This document shows positions 1 through 8,121 of a stretch of 32,738 bases of DNA, piece after piece. Each line of letters begins with the position of its first letter. Position 1 is the first letter of the stretch. The stretch comes from JALYQB01 sp035640155. GTDB taxonomy: Bacteria; Actinomycetota; Actinomycetes; Mycobacteriales; Pseudonocardiaceae. The notes under the pieces are model-generated. The model was not told the origin of the DNA. It was given only the letters and a program-made list of their open reading frames with translations, and searched no databases. The DNA is taken from assembly GCA_035640155.1 (NCBI GenBank), contig DASQWR010000074.1, forward strand, positions 1 to 32,738. The letters are read 5' to 3'. A program made the position numbers and the translations under genes.

Positions 1-483
1 CGTGACAGCGCGAGAACCGGCACCCGAACCCGGGCCAGCACGTCGCGAACGTCGGCTTGCAGGACCTCGCGATGCACCAGCTCGGCGGTCCGTGGACTGG
101 CGCCCCGCCGGCCCACGGCGTCCCACCAGGACCGGAACCGCGCATCTCCCGCAACGGAGGGGGCGATCCAAGACAGCACGTCGACCACCGGGCGCGTGTC
201 GGTGATGCGGATCTCGCGCAGCACGTCGTTGACGGACGGCGAGTCACCGTGCGGGTAGTCCTCGCCGGCAACCATGCGGGCATAGGAGTTGATCAATGTC
301 AGCGAGGCAACCCGCTCCGGATGCGTGGCGGCGAGCAGCAGCGCGATGAGGCCGGTGTCGCCGTTGGCGAGGACGGGCACGCGTGCCGCCCCGCTGGCAT
401 CGAGCACGGCGACCGCGTCCTGCACCCACTGGCCGACCGTGGGGGGCGTGGCCGGCGACACCGGGTCGGACAGGCCCAGCCCT
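1..483 (-). pseudogene. alpha/beta-hydrolase-like protein, truncated at its 5' side and running off the window
   Basis: Read on the minus strand from about 483 to 1, one frame stays open. It has the texture of the alpha/beta-hydrolase domain found beside or fused to actinobacterial adenylate/guanylate cyclases: GLGLSDPV, then PVLANGDTGLIALLLAATHPERV, then LTLINSYARM, and near the window edge RVRVPVLALS. The nucleophile elbow reads ANGDTG instead of GxSxG, which is common in these hydrolase-like domains that may not be catalytic. No start codon belongs to this frame. It begins exactly where group II intron sequence stops, so the N-terminal part is missing or lies elsewhere. The C-terminus is outside the window. 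Assignment to the cyclase-associated subgroup is inference from sequence texture. Confidence 0.6.
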
Positions 484-568
484 TGTTCGCCTTCACCTTC
501 TCCCACGCCTCCCAGACAGCCCGCTTCGAAATGTCGAACGGCTTGCCTGGTGCTTTCAACTCGTCCAC
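484..568 (-). pseudogene. ltrA: N-terminal stub of group II intron reverse transcriptase/maturase
   Basis: A GTG start at 568 with a GGGAGGAG ribosome site opens a frame containing KAPGKPFDISKRAVWEAW and KVKANKG. This is the characteristic N-terminus of group II intron-encoded proteins, normally continuing into the VDG motif of RT domain 0. Here the match stops after KANKG and the frame runs into hydrolase-derived DNA, so no RT, maturase or endonuclease domain remains. Confidence 0.8.
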
Positions 569-1143
569 GCGACTCCTCCCAGGAGAACCCGGTTGATCGA
601 ACGAACACAGTCACGAACGACCCGGCCCCTTCGCTCCCCACCCATTACAGGCAGTTCCCCGCTACTACGAACCGGTCCGCCAGCACGCCCGGCGACGGTA
701 CTCAATCCCTCACGGCTTTGGGCCGCCCAGGACGCTCCCTCTCACCCGGCCACACCGCCGGATAGTTTCCAGACGTGCCTTCTCCTGTTCCACACGGAAG
801 CCGCAGACCGGGCTCGCGTCGCCTGCATGCCGGACACCGCCTGGCCAATAAACGGGCACCCGCCAGGCTCATCCCGGGATCGCATTGACACCCCGGTTTT
901 GATGTCGTCTCTAAGTTTCGACACGTCATCAGCGATTCGCTTACGCTCGCCTTCCCGATCCCCACCTGACACCTCGACGGCGCCTTTTCCTCATCGTTCA
1001 CCACGACGGTCTTCAGCCAACGCAGCATGAGGTGGTTTGAAGCCTCCCCCCGCACGGCGGCTCCGAAGGGCCACAACCTTCATCTCCCGTGCAGCACCGT
1101 CACCAGAAAGTTCCTACATAACTCTCCTTCGCGTTCAGGACAC
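484..1143 (-). mobile_element. 5' fragment of a group II intron
   Basis: The minus strand carries text typical of bacterial group II intron RNA domains I-III: a GGGATTGAGTACCGTCGCCG-like stretch around 690-720, a conserved GAGCGAAGGG-type segment near 630, and GGGTTCTCCTGGGAGGAG just before the intron-encoded protein start at 568. The reverse transcriptase that should follow in domain IV is cut after about 29 codons. Domains V and VI and the 3' splice site are therefore absent. The 5' end is not fixed: a GTGTCC at 1143-1138 on the minus strand, adjoining glycosyltransferase coding sequence, is the best candidate, and would put the start codon about 575 nt into the intron, a normal distance. 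The element cannot splice or move by itself. Confidence 0.75.
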
Positions 1144-1647
1144 AACAACGCCGCGTAGCCGAAGACGGCCGCCATGGTCATCCAGGCCAGCGCCGCGGCG
1201 GCCAGGACGCCCGGCGTCAACATCCGGCGCCGCGCCGCCACGACGACGCCCACCGCCGCCGCCACCCACACCGGCACGATCACCACGTCGCCGATCCGGT
1301 CCAGCGCGGTCACCAGTCGCTGAGCCCAGGTACCGGTGAGGACCTGCGCCGTCGCCGCGCCGCGCCGCGGGTCGCCCGACGCCAGCCAGTCCCCGCCAAC
1401 CAGAGCAGCGGCACGGTGACCAGGACTGGGGCCACCCACCGCCACCGCGACGGCTCGCGCCACAGCAGCCAGCCGGCATACAGCGCGAGGTCAGCGCCCC
1501 GCGCGTCAGCTCGCGGCCCCACACCAGCCAGGACCACGGGTCGTAGCCGACCGCGGCAGGCAGCGCGAGCGAGGCGGCGGCGAGGGCAGCGCAGATCACG
1601 AGGAGCACCGGCGTACCGCGCAGCTGCCGTGAAGCCTGAACGTGCAT
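1144..1647 (-). pseudogene. decayed membrane glycosyltransferase-like gene
   Basis: The ATG at 1647 lies one base beyond the stop of the ABC ATPase gene, so this was once its operon partner. The N-terminus has a signal-anchor helix and then GYDPWSWLVWGREL, typical of actinobacterial polytopic mannosyl/glycosyltransferase-like proteins. The frame then changes: ADLALYAGWLLWREPSRW is in a second frame, and GDWLASGDPRRGA through ALAWMTMAAVFGYAAL is in a third. The stretch between WGREL and the WREP segment, usually well over 100 residues with several membrane helices, is absent. The 3' end is replaced by group II intron sequence. At least one internal deletion and two frame changes make this nonfunctional. 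Confidence 0.65.
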
Positions 1648-1648
1648 C

Positions 1649-2668
1649 TCAGGCGGGCGCGAGCACGGTCACCGTGCCTGTGACCTGCACGCGCACCTGG
1701 TCACCGCGGCGCCAAGCCGCCGAGCCGGGGGCGCGGCTGCGTAGCCGCAGCCCGCTGGCCAGCTCCAGCCGGACGAGCTGGTCGTGGCCGAAGTACGACC
1801 GCCCGACGACGCGCGCCTCAGCACCGGCAGCACCGTTCGCCCCGAGGGTCACCCCTTCCGGTCGGAGCACGATCTCGACTGCACCGCGCAACCCGCGGTC
1901 CGCGGGGAACCGCCCCAGCTCGCAGTCCGCGACGCCCTCGGCGGCCGTGCCCGGCACCACGTCGGCGTCCCCGAGGAACTCGGCCACCCAGCGCGTCGCG
2001 GGGCGACCGTAGACCTCCTCCGGCGGGCCCACCTGCTCGATGCGCCCGTCCCGCATCACGGCCACGACGTCCGACAGCGACAGCGCCTCCTGCTGGTTGT
2101 GCGTGACCAGCAGGGCGCTCGCCCCCGCGGCGCGCAGGATCGACGTGACCTCCTCACGCAGCGCGACGCGGAGCACCTCGTCCAGCGCGGTGAACGGTTC
2201 GTCGAGCAGGACCACCTCGGGCTCGGCCGCCAGGGCGCGGGCCAGGGCGATCCGCTGCCGCTCCCCGCCCGAGAGCTCGTGCGGGTACGCGCCGGCGCGC
2301 GCCACCAGTCCCACCAGCTCGAGGCATTCCTGCACGCGTCCTGGGCGCGGCTCGCCGAAGGCAAGGTTGCGGGCCACGGTCAGGTGCGGGAACAGCGCCC
2401 CGTCCTGGAACACCATGCCGATCCGGCGCCGGTCCGGCTCCTCCCAGACGCCCTCGCCCGCGACCTGGCGCCCGGCGATGCGGATCGTGCCTGCGTCGGG
2501 CACCTCGAACCCGGCGATCGTGCGCAGCAGCGTGGTCTTGCCCGACCCGCTCGGGCCCACGAGAGCGACGACCTCACCGCTGGGCACCCGCACCGTCGCC
2601 CCGGTGACCGCACGATTCGGCCCGAACGCCTTCTCGACGTCGTCAGCGGATATCGCGGGCGGGCTCAT
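1649..2668 (-). CDS. fbpC: Fe(III)-type ABC transporter ATP-binding protein
   Basis: A 339-residue ABC ATPase of the iron(III)/spermidine/sulfate importer class. Walker A is GPSGSGKTT near residue 40, the signature is LSGGERQ near 133, Walker B is VVLLDEP with TALD as D-loop, and the switch histidine is in THNQ. The last ~100 residues form a TOBE-like domain, as in FbpC. It should power the permease encoded divergently at 3854-5548, with the binding protein at 2766-3863 capturing substrate. Iron as substrate is inferred from the partner's tyrosine pair and from the IdeR-like box just upstream of this ATG. Having the ATPase on the opposite strand from its permease is a less common arrangement. 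The next gene downstream on this strand is a dead glycosyltransferase. Confidence 0.88.
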   Translation of the reverse strand: MSPPAISADDVEKAFGPNRAVTGATVRVPSGEVVALVGPSGSGKTTLLRTIAGFEVPDAGTIRIAGRQVAGEGVWEEPDRRRIGMVFQDGALFPHLTVARNLAFGEPRPGRVQECLELVGLVARAGAYPHELSGGERQRIALARALAAEPEVVLLDEPFTALDEVLRVALREEVTSILRAAGASALLVTHNQQEALSLSDVVAVMRDGRIEQVGPPEEVYGRPATRWVAEFLGDADVVPGTAAEGVADCELGRFPADRGLRGAVEIVLRPEGVTLGANGAAGAEARVVGRSYFGHDQLVRLELASGLRLRSRAPGSAAWRRGDQVRVQVTGTVTVLAPA

Positions 2669-2670
2669 AC

Positions 2671-2689
2671 TTTGGTTACGCTACCCTAC
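2671..2689. promoter_or_regulatory. candidate IdeR/DtxR iron box between divergent iron-transporter genes
   Basis: The sequence TTTGGTTACGCTACCCTAC matches the 19-bp IdeR/DtxR consensus TTAGGTTAGGCTAACCTAA at 15 of 19 positions, by direct comparison. It starts 3 bp upstream of the ATPase ATG and lies 77 bp upstream of the binding-protein ATG. Bound Fe-IdeR there could repress both arms when iron is sufficient. Known for the family: IdeR represses iron-uptake genes through such boxes. Inference: this site is functional. Confidence 0.65.
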
Positions 2690-2765
2690 AAGGGCGTCGG
2701 GGGAAGTCACCTACGACGCTCGGCGGCTGGCACCCCCGAGCGTTCCGGGATCGGAGGACCAGCGA

Positions 2766-3863
2766 ATGCTCGCCAGCCTGATCCGTCGCCGGTGGCCCCT
2801 CGTCGGCGTCGTCGCCCTCGTGGCCGTGCTCGCCCTGGGGGTCGCGGTGGTGGCTCTCGGCGGTAACGACGAGAGCGACGCCGCGGTCGGTCCCGGTGGC
2901 ACGATCCGGGTGGACACCGCGGGGGCGGACCTCGCCGACGAGCTCGTCGTCTACAACGGCCGCTCGCACTACGGGGACGAGCAGGCCTTGCGCGAGTTCG
3001 AGGAGATGACCGGCGTCGAGCTCGAGGTCCGCGGGGGCACCGCGCCCGAGCTGTTCGAGCGGCTGCAGCAGGAGGGCGACGACACGCCTGCCGACCTGCT
3101 GGTGACGACCGACCTCGCCAACCTGTGGCGGGCCGAGAAGGCAGGTCTGCTGCAGGCGGTCACCAGCGCGCCGCTCCGGAGCCAGGTTCCCGAGCGCCTG
3201 CACGCCGACGACGGCGCGTGGTGGGCCCTGACCACCCGGCTGCGCATCCCCGTCCGGTCCACCGAGCGGGTGCCGGACGGCGCCGTGACCAGCTACGCCG
3301 ACCTCGGCGACCCGCGCTTCAAGGGGCGCACCTGCCTGCGCACCTCGAACAGCGAGTACAACCAGTCGCTGGTCGCCGACATGATCGCCAAGCGGGGGTA
3401 CGAGGCCACCGAGCAGCTGCTGCGCTCCTGGATGGCCAACGACCCCGAGATCCTCGGCTCCGACGGCGAGATGCTCGCGGTGATGGCCGCGGGCGGCTGC
3501 GACGTCGGGCTCTCCAACCACTACTACCTCGCCCGCTCGCTGAAGGAGAACCCCGCCTTCCCGGTCGCGCCAGCCTGGCCCGATCAGGACGGTGCCGGGG
3601 CCCACGCCAACGTCTCCGGGGTCGGCGTCGTCCGCGGGTCCGATGAGGTGGAGACCGCCGTGGCGCTGATGGAGTGGCTCACCTCGCGGCAGGCGCAGGT
3701 GCAGATCGTGTCGCAAGGCGAGTTCGCCGCGAACCCCGAGGTGTCCCCGGCCGACTACATCCGCGACTGGGCGGACGTCAAGACCGACCCGATCGCCGTC
3801 GAGGCGGCGGGGCCCCTGCTCGACGAGGCGGTCGCGCTGATGCTCGAGGTGGGGTGGCGGTAA
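2766..3863 (+). CDS. fbpA: Fe(III)-type ABC transporter substrate-binding protein
   Basis: The ATG at 2766 has a GGAGG ribosome site 8-9 nt upstream and gives 365 residues. The N-terminus is an uncleaved-looking membrane helix (residues ~10-33) with no lipobox cysteine, so the protein is probably anchored by that helix. The body follows the FbpA/extracellular binding protein family 1 pattern: ELVVYNGRSHYGDE at the start of lobe 1, PADLLVTTDLANLW, FKGRTCLRTSNSEYNQ, and SNHYYLAR, whose adjacent tyrosines correspond to the Fe(III)-coordinating YY pair of FbpA. It overlaps the permease gene by 10 nt, so the two are probably translationally coupled. Confidence 0.88.
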   Translation: MLASLIRRRWPLVGVVALVAVLALGVAVVALGGNDESDAAVGPGGTIRVDTAGADLADELVVYNGRSHYGDEQALREFEEMTGVELEVRGGTAPELFERLQQEGDDTPADLLVTTDLANLWRAEKAGLLQAVTSAPLRSQVPERLHADDGAWWALTTRLRIPVRSTERVPDGAVTSYADLGDPRFKGRTCLRTSNSEYNQSLVADMIAKRGYEATEQLLRSWMANDPEILGSDGEMLAVMAAGGCDVGLSNHYYLARSLKENPAFPVAPAWPDQDGAGAHANVSGVGVVRGSDEVETAVALMEWLTSRQAQVQIVSQGEFAANPEVSPADYIRDWADVKTDPIAVEAAGPLLDEAVALMLEVGWR

Positions 3864-5548
3864 CGCCGGCGGACCGCCGCGCGGAGGGGGTGCCCGCGGT
3901 CCGCCGGACCGGTCGACGGATCCCGGGATGGGCGGTGGTGGGTGTCCTCACCGCGCTCGCCGTGACCGGACCGCTCGTGGCACTGCCCGCGAGCTTCCTG
4001 CTCGGCGGGGAGGTGTTCGACCAGATCGCGTCGGCCCTGCTGCCCCGGGCCCTGAGCAGGAGCGTGCTGCTCGGCGTGGGCGTCGCCGTCGGCACCCTGG
4101 TGATCGGCGCCGGGCTGGCGGTGCTCGTCTCGTTCTACGACTTCCCGGGCCGGCGCTGGCTGGACTGGGCCCTCGTGCTGCCCCTGGCGATGCCCGGCTA
4201 CGTCCTGGTGTTCGTGCTGGTCGGGCAGTTCGGCTACGCCAACCCGCTGCAGAGCAGCCTGTTCGGCGGCGGCCTGCAGCTGCCCGGCCTTCGCGGGCCC
4301 GCGGGCGCGATCGGCGTCCTCACCGCCGTGCTCTACCCCTACGTCTACGTGCTGGGGCGCAGTGCCTTCCTCGGCCAGTCACGCCAGTCGCTGGAGGCGG
4401 CGCGCAACCTGGGCCGCAGCTACGGCCAGGCGGTGCGGCAGGTGGCACTGCCGCTGGCCCGGCCCGCGCTGGCCGCCGGCGCCGCGCTGGCCGTCATGGA
4501 GGCGCTCGCCGACTTCGGCGCGGTGAACCTGCTCGGCTACCAGGCGTTGACCGACGCCATCTACCGCGTCTGGTACGGCGCGGCCGACCAGGCCGCGGCG
4601 CTGCAGCTCGCCACCGTGCTGGTCGGGCTGGCGCTGATCATGGTCGTGCTGGAGCGGCTGCTGCGGGGCCGGGCGCGCTATCACCAGGCGCTCGCCCGCG
4701 GTGACGTGGTCGTCCCTCGCCGGCTGCGCGGGTGGCGCGCCGGGCTGGCCACCGCCGTGCCGTGCCTGCTGCTGGCGGTGGTGTTCGGCGTTCCCGTCCT
4801 GCAGCTCGTGGCGTGGTCCGTCGAGACCGTCGTGGCGGATCGGGTGGGAGCCGGGCTGGGCAAGGCCGCGTTCAACACGCTGCTGCTCGCGGTCGCCGCC
4901 GCCACCATAGCGGTGATCACCTCCACCTTGATCGTCTACGGCCAGCGGGTCCGGCCGTCACGCATCGGGGCGGTCGCCGCGCGGCTGGCCTCGGTGGGTT
5001 ACGCGGTGCCGGGCACGGTCATCGCGGTGGCGATCTACGTGCCGCTGGTGTGGGTGGACCGCCGGTTGATCGACGGGTTCGCGAGCCTGTTCGGCGCGAG
5101 CATCGGACTGCTGTTCACCGGCACCGTCATCGGCCTGGTGTGCGCCTACGTGGTGCGATTCCACGCCCAGGCGTTCTTCGCGCTGGAGGCGCGGATGGGG
5201 CGCATCAACCCCAACCTCGACGACGCCGCGCGGGCACTGGGGGCGGACCGCGCGCGGGTGCTCACCGACGTGCACCTGCCGCTGATGTGGCCTGGTGTGG
5301 TCACCGCGGCCCTGCTCGTCACGGTGGAGGTCATGAAGGAGCTTCCGGCCACCGCCCTGCTGCGCCCGCTCGGCGGGGACACCCTGGCGATCATGGCGTG
5401 GGAGGCGACCAAGGACTCCCGCTTCGACACGGCAGCCCTGCCCGCGCTGCTCATCGTCGGAGTCAGCCTGATCCCGGTGGTCGTCCTGATCCGCCTGTGG
5501 GGCCGTGCCGGCCCGGGCCCGGCCGCCGATCGCGTGGGGATCGGGTAG
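3854..5548 (+). CDS. fbpB: Fe(III)-type ABC transporter permease, fused two-domain form
   Basis: A GTG at 3854 overlapping the binding-protein stop (TAA 3861-3863) is the best start, giving about 564 residues. The protein is a tandem permease of the FbpB/CysTW type with two homologous six-helix halves. Each half has its EAA loop, which docks with the ATPase: EAARNLG...LPLARPA near residue 195 and DAARALG...LPLMWP near 465. This fused architecture is usual for FbpB. The 3' end runs 86 nt into the 3' end of the convergent flavoprotein gene at 5463-7052. The predicted start has a short ribosome-site spacing (GAGGTG about 3 nt before GTG), so translation is likely by coupling. Confidence 0.88.
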   Translation: MAVTPADRRAEGVPAVRRTGRRIPGWAVVGVLTALAVTGPLVALPASFLLGGEVFDQIASALLPRALSRSVLLGVGVAVGTLVIGAGLAVLVSFYDFPGRRWLDWALVLPLAMPGYVLVFVLVGQFGYANPLQSSLFGGGLQLPGLRGPAGAIGVLTAVLYPYVYVLGRSAFLGQSRQSLEAARNLGRSYGQAVRQVALPLARPALAAGAALAVMEALADFGAVNLLGYQALTDAIYRVWYGAADQAAALQLATVLVGLALIMVVLERLLRGRARYHQALARGDVVVPRRLRGWRAGLATAVPCLLLAVVFGVPVLQLVAWSVETVVADRVGAGLGKAAFNTLLLAVAAATIAVITSTLIVYGQRVRPSRIGAVAARLASVGYAVPGTVIAVAIYVPLVWVDRRLIDGFASLFGASIGLLFTGTVIGLVCAYVVRFHAQAFFALEARMGRINPNLDDAARALGADRARVLTDVHLPLMWPGVVTAALLVTVEVMKELPATALLRPLGGDTLAIMAWEATKDSRFDTAALPALLIVGVSLIPVVVLIRLWGRAGPGPAADRVGIG

Positions 5549-7052
5549 CGGGCAGGATCGGGGCGTCCCGTCCGGTGCCGCTAACCGCGGTGCGCCCAGC
5601 CGTGGTGCGCCCAGCCGTGGTGCGCCCAGCCGTGGCCTGCTCGTGGTACTCGCCCTCGACGTTCACCGACCAGGTGTCGTGTCCGGCTCCGGTCAGGATG
5701 TTCTCGACGGTGAGCATGGCGGTGAGCATCGAGTGGTCCTGGTTGTTGTAGCGGTGCATGCCGTTGCGGCCGACGGGATGCACGTTGGCGGCATGGGCGG
5801 CCAGCCAGCCGCGCAGCGCCGCCACCCCGTGGTGGAAGCCCTGGTCGTAGACCGGGTACGCCTTGGGCATGCGCACGACGTACCCCGCCTCGACGGGTCC
5901 CGGCCCGACGAGGCCGAGCCAGTTCAGTTCACGAGTGGCCAGGTCGACGAGGTGGGCGTCGGGCAGGTCCCACAGCTCGTCGCCGGCGAACACGAAGTAC
6001 TCGCACCCGAGGCAGGTGTGCCCGGGCTTGACCATCCACTGCGACCAGGCCCCGAAGTTCTGGATGCGCCCGACGCGCACCTCCGGGGAGTGGACGTAGA
6101 TCCAGTTGTCGCCGAAGGCCCCGGCGGCGGGCACCACGAGCGCCACCGTGAGGAAGTCACGGAAGCGTAGCCCGTCGGCGGCGGCGAGCACCTCGGGCGG
6201 CGCCGACGGGTCCATGGCGCGCACCAGGTCGGGCAGCGGCATCGAGGAGACGAGGTCGGTGCACGGGTAGTCGCTCACGGCCCCGTCCGCGGTGGTCTCG
6301 ACGGCGACCGCGCGGCCGTCGCGGTGCCGGATCCGGGTGACCGGCTGGCCGAGGTGCACCTTGCTGCCGGCGGCCTCGACCAGCTCGCAGCAGCGTTCCC
6401 ACATCATCCCCGGCCCGAGCCGCGGGTAGTCGAACTCCTCGATGAGCGAGGTGATCTCCCGCTGGTTGCGCCCGGGGCGCAGCCCGCCCAGCAGCGCGTT
6501 CGCCAGCGACAGGTTCTTGATCCGCTGCGCCGCCCAGTCCGACTGGATCTCGGTGGCCGCCACCCCCCAGACCTTCTCGTTGTAGGTCTTGAAGAAGTGC
6601 CGGTAGAGCCGGTATCCGAAGCGGGCCGCGACCCAGCCCTCGAGATGGGACTGGTCCGCGGGTGGGCGAAGCCGCGCCCAGACGTAGGACAGAACGCAGC
6701 GGAGCGCCTCGGTCGCCCCGAGGCTGCGCAGCGCGCCCCACGGGCGCAACGGATAGTCGAAGAACCTGCCCCGATACAGGATGCGGCTGCGTCGGGGCCG
6801 CCGCAGAAACTCACCCCCCGGTAGGACCTCCCGCCACAGCGCCTCCACCCGCGCCACCTTGGTGAAGAACCGATGGCCCCCGATGTCGAACCGCCACCCG
6901 TCCCGCTCGACGGTGCGGCTGATCCCGCCCACCACGTCATCGGCCTCCAGCACCGTCGCGAGCACCCCCGCACTGGCCAGCTCGTAGGCGGCGGTGAGAC
7001 CCGCCGGACCCGCACCTATGATCACGACCTCGGGCTGGGAACGAGTGCTCAT
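5463..7052 (-). CDS. FAD-dependent oxidoreductase, UDP-galactopyranose mutase/amine-oxidase-like
   Basis: 529 residues. The N-terminal Rossmann motif IIGAGPAGLTAAYELA is followed by VLEADDVVGG and DIGGHRFFTK, as in the PRK07208-type flavoproteins related to protoporphyrinogen oxidase and UDP-galactopyranose mutase. The start ATG lies one base after the stop of the sugar-nucleotide gene upstream, so the two form a coupled pair and this enzyme probably acts on a sugar nucleotide or lipid-linked saccharide. The conserved part ends around NVEGEYHE. A further ~70-residue tail follows, rich in Gly, Pro, Arg and Thr. It starts with three TAGRT pentapeptides encoded by a 15-bp tandem repeat, and its last part is antisense to the permease gene end. 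The tail is probably a recent read-through extension. Confidence 0.8.
   Translation of the reverse strand: MSTRSQPEVVIIGAGPAGLTAAYELASAGVLATVLEADDVVGGISRTVERDGWRFDIGGHRFFTKVARVEALWREVLPGGEFLRRPRRSRILYRGRFFDYPLRPWGALRSLGATEALRCVLSYVWARLRPPADQSHLEGWVAARFGYRLYRHFFKTYNEKVWGVAATEIQSDWAAQRIKNLSLANALLGGLRPGRNQREITSLIEEFDYPRLGPGMMWERCCELVEAAGSKVHLGQPVTRIRHRDGRAVAVETTADGAVSDYPCTDLVSSMPLPDLVRAMDPSAPPEVLAAADGLRFRDFLTVALVVPAAGAFGDNWIYVHSPEVRVGRIQNFGAWSQWMVKPGHTCLGCEYFVFAGDELWDLPDAHLVDLATRELNWLGLVGPGPVEAGYVVRMPKAYPVYDQGFHHGVAALRGWLAAHAANVHPVGRNGMHRYNNQDHSMLTAMLTVENILTGAGHDTWSVNVEGEYHEQATAGRTTAGRTTAGRTAVSGTGRDAPILPATRSPRDRRPGPGRHGPTGGSGRPPGSG
5590..5634. repeat. three perfect tandem copies of a 15-bp unit
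   Basis: GTGCGCCCAGCCGTG is repeated at 5590-5604, 5605-5619 and 5620-5634 without mismatch. The unit length is a multiple of three, so copy-number change adds or removes a pentapeptide (TAGRT on the minus strand) in the flavoprotein tail without shifting its frame. Confidence 0.95.
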
Positions 7053-7053
7053 G

Positions 7054-8019
7054 TCACATCGCCCGCTGCGGCGCGGCCCGGTCGAGATTCTCCCGGAACC
7101 ACGCGATCGTCGTGCGCAGCCCGTCCGTGAGGGACACCGTCGGCGCCCAGCCGAGTGCCTCGCCGGCCAGGCCGATGTCGGGCTGCCGCACGGTGGGGTC
7201 GTCCTCGGGGCGCGGGCCGAACTGCAGCGGGCTGGCGGAGCCCACCAGGTCACGGATCAGCACTGCCAGCTCGGTGATCGACACCTCGCACGGGTTGCCG
7301 ATGTTGACCGGGCCGGGGAGCTCGGAGTGCAGCAGCCGCAGGCAGCCCTCGACGAGGTCGGTGACGTACTGGATCGAGCGTGTCTGGCTGCCGTCGCCTG
7401 CCACCGTCAAGGGCTCGCCGCGCAGTGCCTGGCGGATGAACGTCGGCACGGCCCGCCCGTCGTCGGGCCGCATCCGAGGGCCGTGGGTGTTGAAGATGCG
7501 CACGATCGCGGTGTCGACACCCTGCGCGCGGCGGTAGGCCATGGTCATCGCCTCGGCGAACCGCTTGGCCTCGTCGTAGACGCCGCGCGGGCCGACCGGG
7601 TTGACATGCCCCCAGTAGCTCTCCGGCTGCGGGTGGACCTGGGGGTCCCCGTAGGCCTCCGACGTGGACGCCAGCAGGTAGCGAGCCTTCTTCTCCTTGG
7701 CCAGGCCCAGGGTGTGCAGGGTGCCGATCGAGCCGACCTTCAGGGTCTCGATGGGCATGCGCAGGTAGTCGATGGGGGATGCGGGAGAGGCGAAGTGCAG
7801 GACGGCGTCGACATCGCCGACGACGTGCACGAAATCGGTGACGTCGGCCCGGATCAGCCGGAACGGGCCCACCTCCGCGAGGTGCGCGACGTTGGCGGGT
7901 GCTCCCGTGCTGAAGTCGTCGAGGCACAGCACGCTGTAGCCCTCGAGCAGGAGGCGCTCGCACAGGTGCGAGCCCAGGAATCCCGCCCCGCCCGTGACGA
8001 CCGCCCTCGGACGCGGCAT
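7054..8019 (-). CDS. NAD-dependent sugar-nucleotide epimerase/decarboxylase, UDP-xylose-synthase-like
   Basis: 321 residues from the ATG at 8019, with GAGG about 7 nt upstream; an in-frame ATG at 8031 is possible but has no spaced ribosome site. This is a short-chain dehydrogenase of the extended type: VTGGAGFLGSHL binds NAD, FASPASPIDYLRMPIETL and the Tyr-x-x-x-Lys site in YDEAKRFAE are typical of UDP-glucuronate decarboxylase, and ASTSEAYGDP holds the serine/threonine partner. The family converts UDP-glucuronate to UDP-xylose; exact substrate here is inference. It is followed immediately by the flavoprotein gene (stop to start 1 bp), suggesting one pathway for a surface glycan. Confidence 0.85.
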   Translation of the reverse strand: MPRPRAVVTGGAGFLGSHLCERLLLEGYSVLCLDDFSTGAPANVAHLAEVGPFRLIRADVTDFVHVVGDVDAVLHFASPASPIDYLRMPIETLKVGSIGTLHTLGLAKEKKARYLLASTSEAYGDPQVHPQPESYWGHVNPVGPRGVYDEAKRFAEAMTMAYRRAQGVDTAIVRIFNTHGPRMRPDDGRAVPTFIRQALRGEPLTVAGDGSQTRSIQYVTDLVEGCLRLLHSELPGPVNIGNPCEVSITELAVLIRDLVGSASPLQFGPRPEDDPTVRQPDIGLAGEALGWAPTVSLTDGLRTTIAWFRENLDRAAPQRAM

Positions 8020-8059
8020 GGACGACCTCATCTCCTCGGTGGTGGGATTTGGTGACCCT

Positions 8060-8065
8060 AGCCTA
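8060..8065 (-). promoter_or_regulatory. -10 element for the sugar-nucleotide operon
   Basis: TAGGCT on the minus strand matches the strong actinobacterial SigA -10 hexamer. It lies 41 bp upstream of the ATG at 8019, leaving room for a short leader with the ribosome site. No clear -35 is seen. Confidence 0.5.
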
Positions 8066-8121
8066 ACTACCGGTGGGCACGGGAGAGGCTCGTTGCGCCA
8101 TACGGATGCAACGATGGGAGA

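Noticed and set aside
57..1030. Plus-strand open frames across the first kilobase
   Set aside because: They lie antisense to the intron RNA domains and the hydrolase fragment and show no family pattern; intron domains and the hydrolase explain the DNA better.
5590..5634. Minisatellite or regulatory iterons
   Set aside because: Three units fall inside a coding frame and encode a pentapeptide repeat; no origin features or binding protein gene nearby.
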